From positions 1 to 64,000 of the forward strand of contig CAZTZE010000024.1 in assembly GCA_964618215.1 (NCBI GenBank): a stretch of DNA of 64,000 bases, in the 5' to 3' direction. The translations under genes were made by a program, and so were the position numbers. The stretch's first letter is position 1. Each line of letters starts with the position of its first letter. Shown here one piece after another: positions 16,595 to 25,755 of the stretch. The DNA comes from CG2-30-58-95 sp964618215 (GTDB taxonomy: Bacteria; Chloroflexota; Anaerolineae; Anaerolineales; Villigracilaceae). Under the pieces are notes generated by a model that saw only the letters and a list, made by a program, of their open reading frames with translations, ran no database searches and had not been told where the DNA came from.

Positions 16595-18181
16595 ATGAGT
16601 CGAGATATGATTCCTTTACCAGACCATGTTACGGAGAACTTAATCTTGACAAGGAGTCCACAGTGGTTCACCCGGCTTCTGAAAGGTCGGATGGCCCTAT
16701 GGCTGATCTTGCTACTTGCGTTGGCAACGCGGTTATACTCGGTCAACGCGCCGCTCACGGATGGCGGGCAGGAACGGCAAACGCAAGTGGCTATGATCGC
16801 GCGAAATCTCTTTCGAGACAACCTTAACGTGTTCTATCCGCGCATAGATATATTCGCCCCAGAACCGGGTTACGTCCTGCTTGAGTTTCCCCTTCAACCT
16901 GCGCTTATGGCAATAGTCTACTATTTCGTTGGGGTCCATGATATTGTTGGGCGTTTGGTGACCATCATGTTCTCCATGGCGAGTATTGTGGTAATGTACC
17001 TGCTCTCTAAACACTTCTTGCCAGAAAGAGGTGCCTTGCTTGCAACAGCAATTTATGCGCTCACTCCCATGAGTATCTACTTTGGGCGAGCGGTATTCCC
17101 TGAGGCTCTCTTGCTGTTCTTCTCATTGGGGGCATTACATTTCCTACTGTGCTGGAGTCAGTGTCACAAAACTCGATATTACGTATTGTCGTTGATATTT
17201 GCGGCGATAGCCTTCTTGGTCAAGGCTCCACCAGGGCTAGTGATGATATTGCCATTAGGTGCTGTGTGGTGGGTGGGTTGGCGATCGGCATCGCTTCGGC
17301 GTGCTGATTTCTATGCCTATTTTGGCCTTGCGATCATGCCCATTGCACTCTGGGCTCTTTGGTCATCGCATATTGGCCCGTCTGACTCGGGATGGAACCC
17401 CTATCAGGTATCTGCGATTGGCAGATGGGGGATTCCAAACGCGTGGTTTAGCCCAACGTTCTATTCATGGGTTTTTACGTCTCTTGTTTCAGTTACCCTT
17501 ACTCCTCTTGTCGTCCTCTTGGGAATAGTGGGGTTGGTGGAGACAAAACAGCATCGCCTGAGAATTGTGATTTATGCCTGGGTCATAGCAATGATTGTCT
17601 TTGTCTTTGGCACACCCGGCGCTCAAGCAACCCACTGGAATTACCAGGTTCCACTGATACCGGTCGGGGCACTATTGGCAGGCTTTGGTATTTGTGGTTT
17701 GTTCAAGAGCCGTCGCGCCAAAGTTGTTTGGGAGGGCTTCATCCGGCGGCGACCCATCGCTGTGGGTGTGATTGCCATGGTGCTGCTCGGGTATGGGGTA
17801 ATTTATGCGGTGGTACTTCGGGACGCATATGACGTTGGAAGGCGAGTTCCTGTTGCGATTGAAGTGGGGCAGATTGTCCAGAAGGAAATCCCGAACGAAG
17901 GCTTCATCCTGCTGATACAGCCCTACATGGTAGCTACGACTCAAACCTATTACATGGATCGAAAGGTTCACGTGAGTGATGCAGGTGATCCAATACCTGT
18001 ATCAATTGCCAACCTAGAAAAGTGGCGTGCAAATGGCGCGATTGGGGTAGTTGTCGTAGACACCCCATATGGAAGTGGGACAGAATTGGTGCGAAGCGAT
18101 CCTGAGCTTCTTGCCTATCTAAGAGCAAACTATCGTACGGTGATCGAAACTGAGCACTACATGATCTACTCTTTGCGCTGA
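16595..18181 (+). CDS. glycosyltransferase family 39 (ArnT/PMT-like)
   Basis: A 528-residue membrane protein with about 11-12 hydrophobic segments. The first periplasmic loop has D-G-G-Q-E-R-Q-T-Q-V-A-M-I-A-R-N-L, matching the acidic-residue loop that binds acceptor and lipid-linked donor in dolichyl-phosphate-mannose mannosyltransferases and ArnT. It should use a polyprenyl-phosphate sugar. Start 16595 follows a GAGGAAAC ribosome site; the GT2 gene at 19325 could make the polyprenyl-phosphate donor. Confidence 0.82.
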   Translation: MSRDMIPLPDHVTENLILTRSPQWFTRLLKGRMALWLILLLALATRLYSVNAPLTDGGQERQTQVAMIARNLFRDNLNVFYPRIDIFAPEPGYVLLEFPLQPALMAIVYYFVGVHDIVGRLVTIMFSMASIVVMYLLSKHFLPERGALLATAIYALTPMSIYFGRAVFPEALLLFFSLGALHFLLCWSQCHKTRYYVLSLIFAAIAFLVKAPPGLVMILPLGAVWWVGWRSASLRRADFYAYFGLAIMPIALWALWSSHIGPSDSGWNPYQVSAIGRWGIPNAWFSPTFYSWVFTSLVSVTLTPLVVLLGIVGLVETKQHRLRIVIYAWVIAMIVFVFGTPGAQATHWNYQVPLIPVGALLAGFGICGLFKSRRAKVVWEGFIRRRPIAVGVIAMVLLGYGVIYAVVLRDAYDVGRRVPVAIEVGQIVQKEIPNEGFILLIQPYMVATTQTYYMDRKVHVSDAGDPIPVSIANLEKWRANGAIGVVVVDTPYGSGTELVRSDPELLAYLRANYRTVIETEHYMIYSLR

Positions 18182-18253
18182 GCAAATGATAAAATCAATG
18201 TCGGGATATTGGACCTACTATCCTGACGAAAAAGACAAAGGAGTAAAAGGGAA

Positions 18254-19213
18254 ATGAGGATCCTAGTTGTCGGTGGGGCAGGATATATAGGCGGGGCGTT
18301 AACAGATCTCCTTATGCAGAAGGATTATTCCATTCGGGTCTATGACGTACTGCTGTATGAGGAATCATATCGCAAGCCTGTGGATTTCGTGTTCGGAGAC
18401 ATTCGTGATCACGAGAGGCTATTGCCGCAATTGGAATGGGCTGATGTGGTCGTCTGGCTGGCAGCCTTGGTGGGTGACGGCGCGTGTGCGTTGGATCCCG
18501 AGGTCAGTATTGAAGTGAACCAGGAAAGTGTCCGGTGGCTTGCCGAGCACTTTGATCGTCGCATTCTCTATTTGTCCACTTGTTCGGTGTACGGCGCGCA
18601 AGACGGCGTTTTGGATGAGACCTCGCCGACTAACCCGCTTTCCGTGTACGCCGTCACGAAACTTGCAGCAGAAGGTTATCTGAAAGACAAGGATGCAATC
18701 ATCTTCCGTTTAGGGACGGTTTTCGGTTTGGGTGACCTGTTTTCGCGCATCCGGCTGGACCTGGTTGTCAATATTCTGACAGTCCGCGCAGCAACCAAGG
18801 GTGAGATAACGGTCTTTGGCGGGGATCAATTCCGGCCCCTGCTGCATGTGCGCGACGTGGCACAAGCGATCATGGACAATCTGGGTACTGCACATACAGG
18901 CATATATAATCTGCATAGTCAGAATGTCCGTATCATTGACCTGGCTTATCAGGTACGAAACCATTTTCCTGACCTGGTAATCCGCCAGACAGAGGTGAAG
19001 TTCCAAGATACAAGAAACTATCGTGTTAGCAGCGAAAAGGCTCGCCGTGAGTTGGAATTTTCATCCCGCTGCTCAATTGATGACGGAATTGCAGAGATCA
19101 AGGAACTGATCGAGCGCGGGCGTCTCAGGGATCTCTCCAATCCGCGCTACGCCAACCAAAGTTTTCTGGAAAAGTATCGCCCGCACTTGCGCTCAAATTC
19201 GAATAACGCCTGA
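18254..19213 (+). CDS. NAD-dependent epimerase/dehydratase
   Basis: Extended SDR of 319 residues with G-G-A-G-Y-I-G-G at residues 7-14, S-T-C-S-V-Y-G, the catalytic Y-A-V-T-K and F-R-P-L-L-H-V-R-D-V-A. It resembles the NAD(P)-dependent 4-epimerase / reductase group used for NDP-hexoses. The 72-nt gap upstream contains a TGATAAAAT box at about 18187 that could serve as a -10 element. Confidence 0.83.
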   Translation: MRILVVGGAGYIGGALTDLLMQKDYSIRVYDVLLYEESYRKPVDFVFGDIRDHERLLPQLEWADVVVWLAALVGDGACALDPEVSIEVNQESVRWLAEHFDRRILYLSTCSVYGAQDGVLDETSPTNPLSVYAVTKLAAEGYLKDKDAIIFRLGTVFGLGDLFSRIRLDLVVNILTVRAATKGEITVFGGDQFRPLLHVRDVAQAIMDNLGTAHTGIYNLHSQNVRIIDLAYQVRNHFPDLVIRQTEVKFQDTRNYRVSSEKARRELEFSSRCSIDDGIAEIKELIERGRLRDLSNPRYANQSFLEKYRPHLRSNSNNA

Positions 19214-19324
19214 CGCGCGTTCACAGCCAGATACCAGGCAGGATCGCAATCGCTCTCCTGTCGGAGAATCGGAGCGGTCTGTAAGTTGGTCCCACGCGTC
19301 AGACCACGGGAGGCAACAACGACG

Positions 19325-20116
19325 ATGAATCCGCAACTGAGTTTCTGTGTTATTGTCCCAATGTACAATGAGGAACAGGGAACAGAGAAATGCGTCCGAG
19401 TCCTGTGCCGAGCACTGGATTCATTTCCGTACCGTACGGCGTTACTCGCAATCAACGATGGGTCAGGAGATGGGACTGGCGAGATTCTGAGTCGCCTGAT
19501 GCGGGAATGCACCAAGTTAATCGTTGTTAGCCACGGAAAGAACGCCGGGTACGGAGGGGCAGTTCGGACAGGGATCCAGAAGGCGGCTGAGATGAATTTT
19601 GATTACGCCTTGTTCATGGACAGCGACCTGACCAATGATCCGAAATACATAGCGGATTTTGTCGAAAAGATGTTGGCTGGGATTGATGTGATCAAGGCTT
19701 CCCGGTACATCAAGGGTGGGCGGGCAGTCGGTGTTCCATACTATCGTGTGATCGTCTCGGTTATTGGCAACACCGTAGCTCGTTTCATGTTCGGTTTACC
19801 GATTACCGACTGTACGAACGGGTTTCTGGCAATGAAGGTGGACATTCTCAAGCGCATGCCACTTACCGAACGGGGTTTTGCTGTGATTATGGAAGAGCTG
19901 CATTATGCCAAATCTCTCGCTAGGACGTTTGCCGAAATCCCTTACATTCTTACAGCGCGCCCGGACACTGTCCGCCGGTCAAGTTTTCATTATCGTCCTA
20001 AAGTGTTTTGGCAGTATTTCAAGCCTGTGATAAAGAGCTTTTTGAGAATTGGTGCTAGCCCTATTCGCATACCTAAGGAGGAGTCTTATGCTGCGCACGA
20101 CCTGTCGCGGATGTGA
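19325..20116 (+). CDS. glycosyltransferase family 2
   Basis: GT-A fold protein of 263 residues: V-I-V-P-M-Y-N-E-E-Q-G at the N-terminus, A-I-N-D-G-S-G-D-G-T, and the metal-binding acidic motif in F-M-D-S-D-L-T-N-D-P. It resembles polyprenyl-phosphate-mannose/glucose synthases but lacks the C-terminal membrane helices of some of them. It may supply lipid-linked sugar to the GT39 protein. It overlaps the next gene by 29 nt. ATG at 19325 is chosen over upstream starts because the fold begins immediately. Confidence 0.87.
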   Translation: MNPQLSFCVIVPMYNEEQGTEKCVRVLCRALDSFPYRTALLAINDGSGDGTGEILSRLMRECTKLIVVSHGKNAGYGGAVRTGIQKAAEMNFDYALFMDSDLTNDPKYIADFVEKMLAGIDVIKASRYIKGGRAVGVPYYRVIVSVIGNTVARFMFGLPITDCTNGFLAMKVDILKRMPLTERGFAVIMEELHYAKSLARTFAEIPYILTARPDTVRRSSFHYRPKVFWQYFKPVIKSFLRIGASPIRIPKEESYAAHDLSRM

Positions 20117-21287
20117 AAGTGATCAACTGGATCAATTTCTGGACCTGGGCTTAATGCCTCTGGCGGGAGGGTTTCTACCGAACACAGAGGCAATCGCTGG
20201 TGAGAAGCCCTTCCCACTGAGCGCGCATGTTTGCCGAACGTGCGGCTTGGTGCAAATCCTTGAAGTGGTTGATCCTGAAATCCTATTTCAAGATTATTCT
20301 TTCGCGTCCAGTACTGTCAGTCCCCTGGTCCAACATTTCGAGAACTACGCAACTTGGCTGCGAGATAGACTAGATCCCAGGTTCGTGGTGGAGTTTGGTT
20401 GTAATGATGGCATCTTGCTTGCTCCTCTTGAGAGATTGGGCATCCAGGCATGTGGCGTTGACATCTCGCAAAACATCACTGAAATGGCGCGTGCCAAGGG
20501 GCTCGATGTTGTCACGGGCTACTTTGACGAGCAGACGGCGGAGACGATTGAGCGGAGACTCGGCAGGGCAGACGTGGTGACCGGCAGTAACGCTTTCGCC
20601 CATAACGACAGACCCGAACTCATCTTGAAGGCGGCTCTCCGAATCTTAAAGCCACACGGTCACCTGTGTCTGGAAGTGATGTATGCGGGTGACTTGTTGG
20701 AGATGTACCAGTGGGATACTCTCTATCATGAGCATCTGACGTTCTATTGCTTGAACACGTTGCAAGTCCTGCTGAATCGCTATGGCTTCCACATAGTAGA
20801 TGCCGAGCGCATTCCGATGCATGGTGGATCGCTTCGAGTGGTCGCATCTCTGGACCCTGAGGAGAAGCCGAAACCCAGTGTGACGGATGTTCTGGAATAC
20901 GAAAAGTCCAAGGCTCTAGCCGACCCCGCTACGTGGATGGCTTTTGGTCAATACATCCGCCGAAAGATCGAAGTTGTGCGACAAACACTCGGTCGGCTGA
21001 GCCAGAACAGCCGTATCTGGGGGTATGGCGCCGCCGGCAAGGCTACGCTGTGGGTAAACGCTTGCCAGATGAACTACCTCGAGGCGATGGTAGACTCTTC
21101 GCCTCTGCGGGCAGGAAAACTGATGCCTGGGACGCACACTCCAATCGTATTCCCGCAAGAGCTGCGGGCTAATCCACCTGATTATATTTTCATCACAGCG
21201 TGGAACTACGCAGACTTGATACGCTCCAAGGAGAGTTGGTTCAAGGGAATCTGGGTAACGCCGCTGCCGGAATTGCGCTTCTTCTAA
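20088..21287 (+). CDS. sugar C-methyltransferase with N-terminal zinc-binding domain
   Basis: A 399-residue protein of the family that methylates carbon of NDP-hexoses (TylC3/NovU group). The N-terminal C-x2-C ... C-x2-C of T-C-R-G-C and H-V-C-R-T-C-G-L-V-Q is the zinc-binding domain, V-V-E-F-G-C-N-D-G-I-L-L is motif I and W-G-Y-G-A-A-G-K-A-T-L-W begins the C-terminal Rossmann domain. A branched-chain or C-methylated sugar is thus likely in the glycan. The start at 20088 has a perfect AAGGAGG site 6 nt upstream and lies inside the preceding gene. Confidence 0.87.
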   Translation: MLRTTCRGCESDQLDQFLDLGLMPLAGGFLPNTEAIAGEKPFPLSAHVCRTCGLVQILEVVDPEILFQDYSFASSTVSPLVQHFENYATWLRDRLDPRFVVEFGCNDGILLAPLERLGIQACGVDISQNITEMARAKGLDVVTGYFDEQTAETIERRLGRADVVTGSNAFAHNDRPELILKAALRILKPHGHLCLEVMYAGDLLEMYQWDTLYHEHLTFYCLNTLQVLLNRYGFHIVDAERIPMHGGSLRVVASLDPEEKPKPSVTDVLEYEKSKALADPATWMAFGQYIRRKIEVVRQTLGRLSQNSRIWGYGAAGKATLWVNACQMNYLEAMVDSSPLRAGKLMPGTHTPIVFPQELRANPPDYIFITAWNYADLIRSKESWFKGIWVTPLPELRFF

Positions 21288-21305
21288 GTCGGCGAGGAGA
21301 GTGTC

Positions 21306-22163
21306 ATGCAATGTGTTGTTTGCGGTACGGACAGGTGGCCGAGGATATTCAATCGTCTTCAAACTGACTTTGTGCGTTGCGCAACATGCGGTCTAATCCG
21401 AATGGAGTTTCTCCCATCGCAAGAGGAGATCCAGCAGCACTACTCGCGCAAAGCAATCTGTGGCAATTACGAACTACTGCAAAGATATGATCTGGAATAT
21501 GAAATCGTCTATCGCCAGTTCTTGAACCTCATCCTGAGATATTCTGGTGACCCGCGAGGTCTTCAACTGTTCGACATCGGCTGCTTTACGGGCCGCTTTC
21601 TCGACAAGGCGCAAGAGGCTGGCTTCATAACATACGGTGTTGAATATCAAACTGAAGCTGCTCGAATCGCGAATGAGAGACATGACGGCCGTGTGTATTG
21701 CGGATCTATTGAGAACTATTCTCCACTTCCGGATCCACAATTCGCTATAGTAACCGCCTTCGGCGTGATTGAACATGTCACTGCACCTGACATGATGGTT
21801 AAGTTGGCCGCGGGACAACTCAAGCAAGGTGGGCTATTTGTAATCCAAACTCCAAACACAGCGTCGTTTCCGGCAAGTATCCTCGGTAAGTATTGGCCTC
21901 CTTATACTCCAGTAGAACATATCCACTATTTTTCTTCTCAGAACATCAAGATTCTGTTGGGGCGATATGGATTTAGTGTGATCAGAACAATCAATCACTG
22001 GAAAAAACTTCCAGTTGGCTATGTATACAACCAGTTTCAGAACTTTGGGCCAGAGTTCCGCCAGATCTTCAGTAAAATCATGCCATTCTTACCACATTCC
22101 GTCCTAGACTGGAAATTACCTTTCTACGTTGGCGAAATGATCGTGATTGCACAAAAGACTTGA
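21306..22163 (+). CDS. class I SAM-dependent methyltransferase with zinc-ribbon start
   Basis: A 285-residue methyltransferase. Two C-x2-C pairs (M-Q-C-V-V-C-G, R-C-A-T-C-G-L-I-R) lead the protein, motif I is L-F-D-I-G-C-F-T-G-R-F-L, and A-F-G-V-I-E-H-V-T matches the Methyltransf_23 catalytic region. It follows the C-methyltransferase by 18 nt and may act on a related substrate. Confidence 0.85.
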   Translation: MQCVVCGTDRWPRIFNRLQTDFVRCATCGLIRMEFLPSQEEIQQHYSRKAICGNYELLQRYDLEYEIVYRQFLNLILRYSGDPRGLQLFDIGCFTGRFLDKAQEAGFITYGVEYQTEAARIANERHDGRVYCGSIENYSPLPDPQFAIVTAFGVIEHVTAPDMMVKLAAGQLKQGGLFVIQTPNTASFPASILGKYWPPYTPVEHIHYFSSQNIKILLGRYGFSVIRTINHWKKLPVGYVYNQFQNFGPEFRQIFSKIMPFLPHSVLDWKLPFYVGEMIVIAQKT

Positions 22164-22219
22164 CTGTCGAGTCCCTCGAGATTTGTACTGTTTCCGTTTT
22201 GCTGGGCAGGAGATAAGCA

Positions 22220-23107
22220 TTGGATAAGAAGCGAGTTCTTGTTCTGGGTGGCACAGGTATGCTCGGCCAAATGGTTTACCAAGTCCTGTCCCAGTCGGTG
22301 GGGCTCACTGTCAAATGCACTAGTCGAAGCCAATCGTCCGATGTTTTGTGCTTCAATGTTGAAGATGGTACGGGCTGGCTGCAGCAGATCCTGGAGCGTT
22401 ACGGTCCCTTTGACTACATTGTCAACTGCATCGGTGTTGTGAAGGCACATATTGACGAACGAGATTCAGATTCGGTTCGTCGTGCTATCGTGGTTAATGC
22501 ACTTTTTCCGCATCAACTGGCAACTGTCGCAGCAGTGAGCAAGGCACGCGTGATTCAGCCTTCTACGGATGGTGTTTTCTCAGGAGATTCTGACGAGCCA
22601 TATTTGGAAGATGCTCAACATGATTGTGTTGACATCTATGGGAAGACAAAGAGCCTCGGTGAAGTCCACAAGTCTGGCTTTCTGAACATCCGTTGTTCTA
22701 TTGTAGGACCCGATCCGATAGAGAAGAAAGGGTTACTGGAGTGGTTCATAGCGCAGAGGGAGGACACGACAATAGTCGGTTATACCGATCACTTGTGGAA
22801 CGGCGTCACCACCTTGCAGTTTGCCGAACTGTGTCAAAAGATTATCCAGGAAGACGCCTTCGACAAGATCTGGGACGAGTCGCCCGTTCACCACTTTTGC
22901 CCGAATCGCCCACTCTCCAAGTTCGAACTGCTGGAGATTTTCAAGTCCGTGTTCAAGAAGACTGTGACCATCAAACCCACCCGGAGCCCAAACGGGGCGT
23001 TGAGAAGAATACTGGCTACCCGCTATCAGAGCCTGCTGATGCTGTACGGGTGTGATCTGAGCATGGAACAGGCTGTGCAAGCCCTTTCTACGCTTGGAGC
23101 TGAGTGA
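22220..23107 (+). CDS. RmlD/CapF-like sugar-nucleotide reductase
   Basis: SDR of 295 residues with V-L-G-G-T-G-M-L-G-Q-M-V near the N-terminus, P-S-T-D-G-V-F-S-G and the catalytic Y-G-K-T-K. The shortened substrate region and the fold order match the RmlD substrate-binding family, which reduces NDP-4-keto sugars. TTG start. With the 2-epimerase at 24093 it fits an amino-sugar pathway such as those making UDP-fucosamine derivatives, but no CapE-type dehydratase/epimerase is seen here. Confidence 0.8.
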   Translation: MDKKRVLVLGGTGMLGQMVYQVLSQSVGLTVKCTSRSQSSDVLCFNVEDGTGWLQQILERYGPFDYIVNCIGVVKAHIDERDSDSVRRAIVVNALFPHQLATVAAVSKARVIQPSTDGVFSGDSDEPYLEDAQHDCVDIYGKTKSLGEVHKSGFLNIRCSIVGPDPIEKKGLLEWFIAQREDTTIVGYTDHLWNGVTTLQFAELCQKIIQEDAFDKIWDESPVHHFCPNRPLSKFELLEIFKSVFKKTVTIKPTRSPNGALRRILATRYQSLLMLYGCDLSMEQAVQALSTLGAE

Positions 23108-23159
23108 CTCGTTCTGAGTGTAGTTAGTATTTTAGGACAATCGCAAAGGAGCAGCCGCG

Positions 23160-24041
23160 ATGCGTACTCAAGATGCAGAGCAAAACCAGAACATCACTTC
23201 TTCCGATGTCCTTCTCGCCAACCAGCTTCTATACACTGCACAGGTGGGTGAGTATGACAAGAAAAATCATGTGCAAAGTCAAGCGATTCATAGGTATTAT
23301 CGGCGGCTATTCGAGCAGTATATCTTTTCAGGGCTTGATGTTTTCAGAATCACCCAATGGAAAGCCCTCGACATTGGATGTGGGACAGGATTCCTTGAGG
23401 GAATTCTGAAGGACTATCAAGTTGGCTCTATCGTCGCGCTGGATGGAACCTTAGCGATGCTTCAGGCGGCCAGACAAAAATTGGCCAATTCCCGGACGTT
23501 CTGGTTGCAATCTGATGCTGCCAGATTGCCATTCAGGACTGAGAGTTTCGACCTCGTTTGTCTAAACGCTCTCTTGCACCATGTATACGATTATCACCAA
23601 GTCCTAGAGGTGATAGTATCTTGTTTGAAGCCAGGAGGCAAGCTTTTTGTGGGATATGAACCCAACGCTATCCCTTACAAGTTTTTAAGACCATTGCTGC
23701 TCGCGCTAGCCCAAATCGCTCCAGAGCAAAGGAAGGGTGAGATAATCCGCAAAAACAGCAGCCAGGACCTGTATCCGAAACTTCGAGCATTTGATATACA
23801 TAAACTATCAGAATTCCATATCTTCCACGGTAAAGGTATCCATCCATATAGTCTTCAAGACTTTTTGCAAGAGAGAGGATTCGTAAATACGAAACTTCAC
23901 TTCACATCCTTGTATCAGGTGGCGCTTTTGCGCGACTTGGGAGTTCCCATACCCGTTGATTTATTGCCCGAGTGGCTCTGCAAACTGACAGGCCGGATGA
24001 GTCTCTCGTTTTCTCTGACCTCATCCAAAGCCCCCGGCTAA
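23160..24041 (+). CDS. class I SAM-dependent methyltransferase
   Basis: A 293-residue enzyme with the Methyltransf_11-type motif I A-L-D-I-G-C-G-T-G-F-L-E, the acidic residue in V-A-L-D-G-T, and D-L-V-C-L-N-A-L-L-H-H-V as motif IV. No membrane segments. Its role in the glycan operon is not determined; O- or N-methylation of a sugar is the simplest reading. Confidence 0.85.
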   Translation: MRTQDAEQNQNITSSDVLLANQLLYTAQVGEYDKKNHVQSQAIHRYYRRLFEQYIFSGLDVFRITQWKALDIGCGTGFLEGILKDYQVGSIVALDGTLAMLQAARQKLANSRTFWLQSDAARLPFRTESFDLVCLNALLHHVYDYHQVLEVIVSCLKPGGKLFVGYEPNAIPYKFLRPLLLALAQIAPEQRKGEIIRKNSSQDLYPKLRAFDIHKLSEFHIFHGKGIHPYSLQDFLQERGFVNTKLHFTSLYQVALLRDLGVPIPVDLLPEWLCKLTGRMSLSFSLTSSKAPG

Positions 24042-24092
24042 GTAATCTCTTGTCCACCGGACACGTTCATTGGAGGCAAAAGGAGACAAACG

Positions 24093-25277
24093 ATGACCAA
24101 AAAGAAGCTTGCTATCATCCTCGGGATACGGCCCGATGTTATCAGGGCTAGCCTCGTACTAAACTCGATCCGTGCGATGCCGGAATTTGATGTCCGCTTC
24201 ATCTGGTCGGGTCAGCACTACTCCGATAACTTGAAAGACGTATTTTTCCGAGAGTTAGGCGTGAGACCACCAGAGATTGAGTTGAACGCTGGCGGTACTA
24301 CAGATGCTGAAGTCAGTTCCGCTGTGATCGCACGCCTCTACCCAGTCCTCGAGGAACTCCAGCCGGAGGCCGCCGTGTTCCTCGGTGATACGAACACGGT
24401 CATGGGTTGCCTGGCGGCTGCACAGTTGAACATTCCGATTGTTCATATTGAAGGCTGTATGCGGTCGTATGATTGGCGGATGCCGGAAGAAAAGTATCGG
24501 GGGACTATAGATCACCTGTCGGACGTCATCTATACCTACTTCGAGGAATACAAGCAACAGGGAATCGCCGAAGGTCTCAATCCCGATAGCATAATCCTGA
24601 CGACCAATCCTATCGTGGATGTCTTGAACAAGTACTACTACGAAAAGAAAGACTACTACGACCGGCTGGCCAACGATGAGTTTTTTCGCATCCGGGGCAT
24701 CGAACGAGGCCAATATTATCTGATGACCTGCCACCGGCGTGAGAACGTTCATATTCTCCAATCGTTCAAGAATATCCTTGCGTTGCTTGCGGCTACCGAC
24801 CGGAAGATCTACTTTACGGCGAGCTATCGCACGCAGAAGGTACTCAAGGAGCACTCTCTGCGGTTGCCAGATAATGTCATCATGGTGGATCCGATCGGCT
24901 ATGAGGAAATACTGGTCCTGATGACCAATTCGCGCGGAGTCATCACAGATTCCGGAACTGTAGTAGAAGAGACATGCGTGCTGCAAATACCATCACTGCA
25001 GATGCGCAAGTCCACGGAACGCCCGCAGGTGTATGATGTCGGATCAAGCGTAAAATTCGACCCGGCTCAGCCAGAGCGGTATCCTTTTGAGACAGTTTAT
25101 GCGAAGCTGGAATCCCTCTATGGCAAAACATGGCCAATTCCGTTGGGCGATGGTCATGCATCAGAGCGCATCACGGCCGATCTCGTTACTCGTCTTCGGG
25201 AGGGAACGTTCAGACGGCATAAGCCGACTGACTATCACCTTGACATTCGGCGGTCCTATCGGGAGGATGGTCTATGA
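24093..25277 (+). CDS. UDP-N-acetylglucosamine 2-epimerase family protein
   Basis: A 394-residue WecB/FnlC-family epimerase. G-I-R-P-D-V-I-R at the N-terminus, F-L-G-D-T-N-T-V-M-G, H-I-E-G-C-M-R-S, T-C-H-R-R-E-N-V and D-S-G-T-V-V-E-E-T are its conserved active-site segments. It would invert C2 of a UDP-HexNAc. In context with the reductase at 22220, the cupin, WbuB-like GT4 and WbpL-like transferase that follow, it resembles O-antigen modules for FucNAc/QuiNAc-type sugars, which is inference from order. It overlaps the next gene by 4 nt. Confidence 0.87.
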   Translation: MTKKKLAIILGIRPDVIRASLVLNSIRAMPEFDVRFIWSGQHYSDNLKDVFFRELGVRPPEIELNAGGTTDAEVSSAVIARLYPVLEELQPEAAVFLGDTNTVMGCLAAAQLNIPIVHIEGCMRSYDWRMPEEKYRGTIDHLSDVIYTYFEEYKQQGIAEGLNPDSIILTTNPIVDVLNKYYYEKKDYYDRLANDEFFRIRGIERGQYYLMTCHRRENVHILQSFKNILALLAATDRKIYFTASYRTQKVLKEHSLRLPDNVIMVDPIGYEEILVLMTNSRGVITDSGTVVEETCVLQIPSLQMRKSTERPQVYDVGSSVKFDPAQPERYPFETVYAKLESLYGKTWPIPLGDGHASERITADLVTRLREGTFRRHKPTDYHLDIRRSYREDGL

Positions 25278-25714
25278 ACAAGCCCACACTAATAGAAGGA
25301 GGGCTGGCAGTAGATGATCGCGGTGAAGTGCGATTTGTCAACGGGTTCAACTTTGAAGGAGTCAAGCGTTTTTATGTCGTGAGCAACCACCAGGCTGGCT
25401 TCGTGCGCGCCTGGCACGCTCACCGTCGCGAGGCAAAATATGTGCTCGTCTCTCGCGGGGCGGCGATTGTTGGCGCCGTCAGAATTGATGATTGGGAAAA
25501 GCCCAGTCCGACGAGCGAGGTGCATCGCTTCGTTCTCTCTGCTGCGAAGCCAAACATCCTTTACATACCCCCGGGCTATGCCAACGGTTTCATGTCGTTG
25601 ACAGCCGATACGCAGGTGTTCTTTTTCTCCACGGCAACGATCGAAGAGTCACGTGACGACGATGTGCGCTTTGACGCCCGCTACTGGGACATTTGGACAG
25701 TCGTGGAGCGCTGA
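25274..25714 (+). CDS. RmlC-like cupin (sugar epimerase/isomerase family)
   Basis: A 146-residue cupin. F-V-R-A-W-H-A-H-R-R-E-A-K-Y-V and I-L-Y-I-P-P-G-Y-A-N-G-F-M-S-L match the sugar 3,4-ketoisomerase / RmlC-like families. The ATG overlaps the TGA of the upstream epimerase. It may tailor the same sugar nucleotide; the His of the R-x-W-H-x-H motif would be catalytic. Substrate unknown. Confidence 0.78.
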   Translation: MNKPTLIEGGLAVDDRGEVRFVNGFNFEGVKRFYVVSNHQAGFVRAWHAHRREAKYVLVSRGAAIVGAVRIDDWEKPSPTSEVHRFVLSAAKPNILYIPPGYANGFMSLTADTQVFFFSTATIEESRDDDVRFDARYWDIWTVVER

Positions 25715-25755
25715 TCGCTCCATTACTTGAAATTCGACTTCGGTAAGACAATGCC

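Noticed and set aside
25706..25724. Hairpin GGAGCG / CGCTCC behind the cupin gene as terminator
   Set aside because: Stem of only 6 bp and no T-run; genes continue in the same direction.
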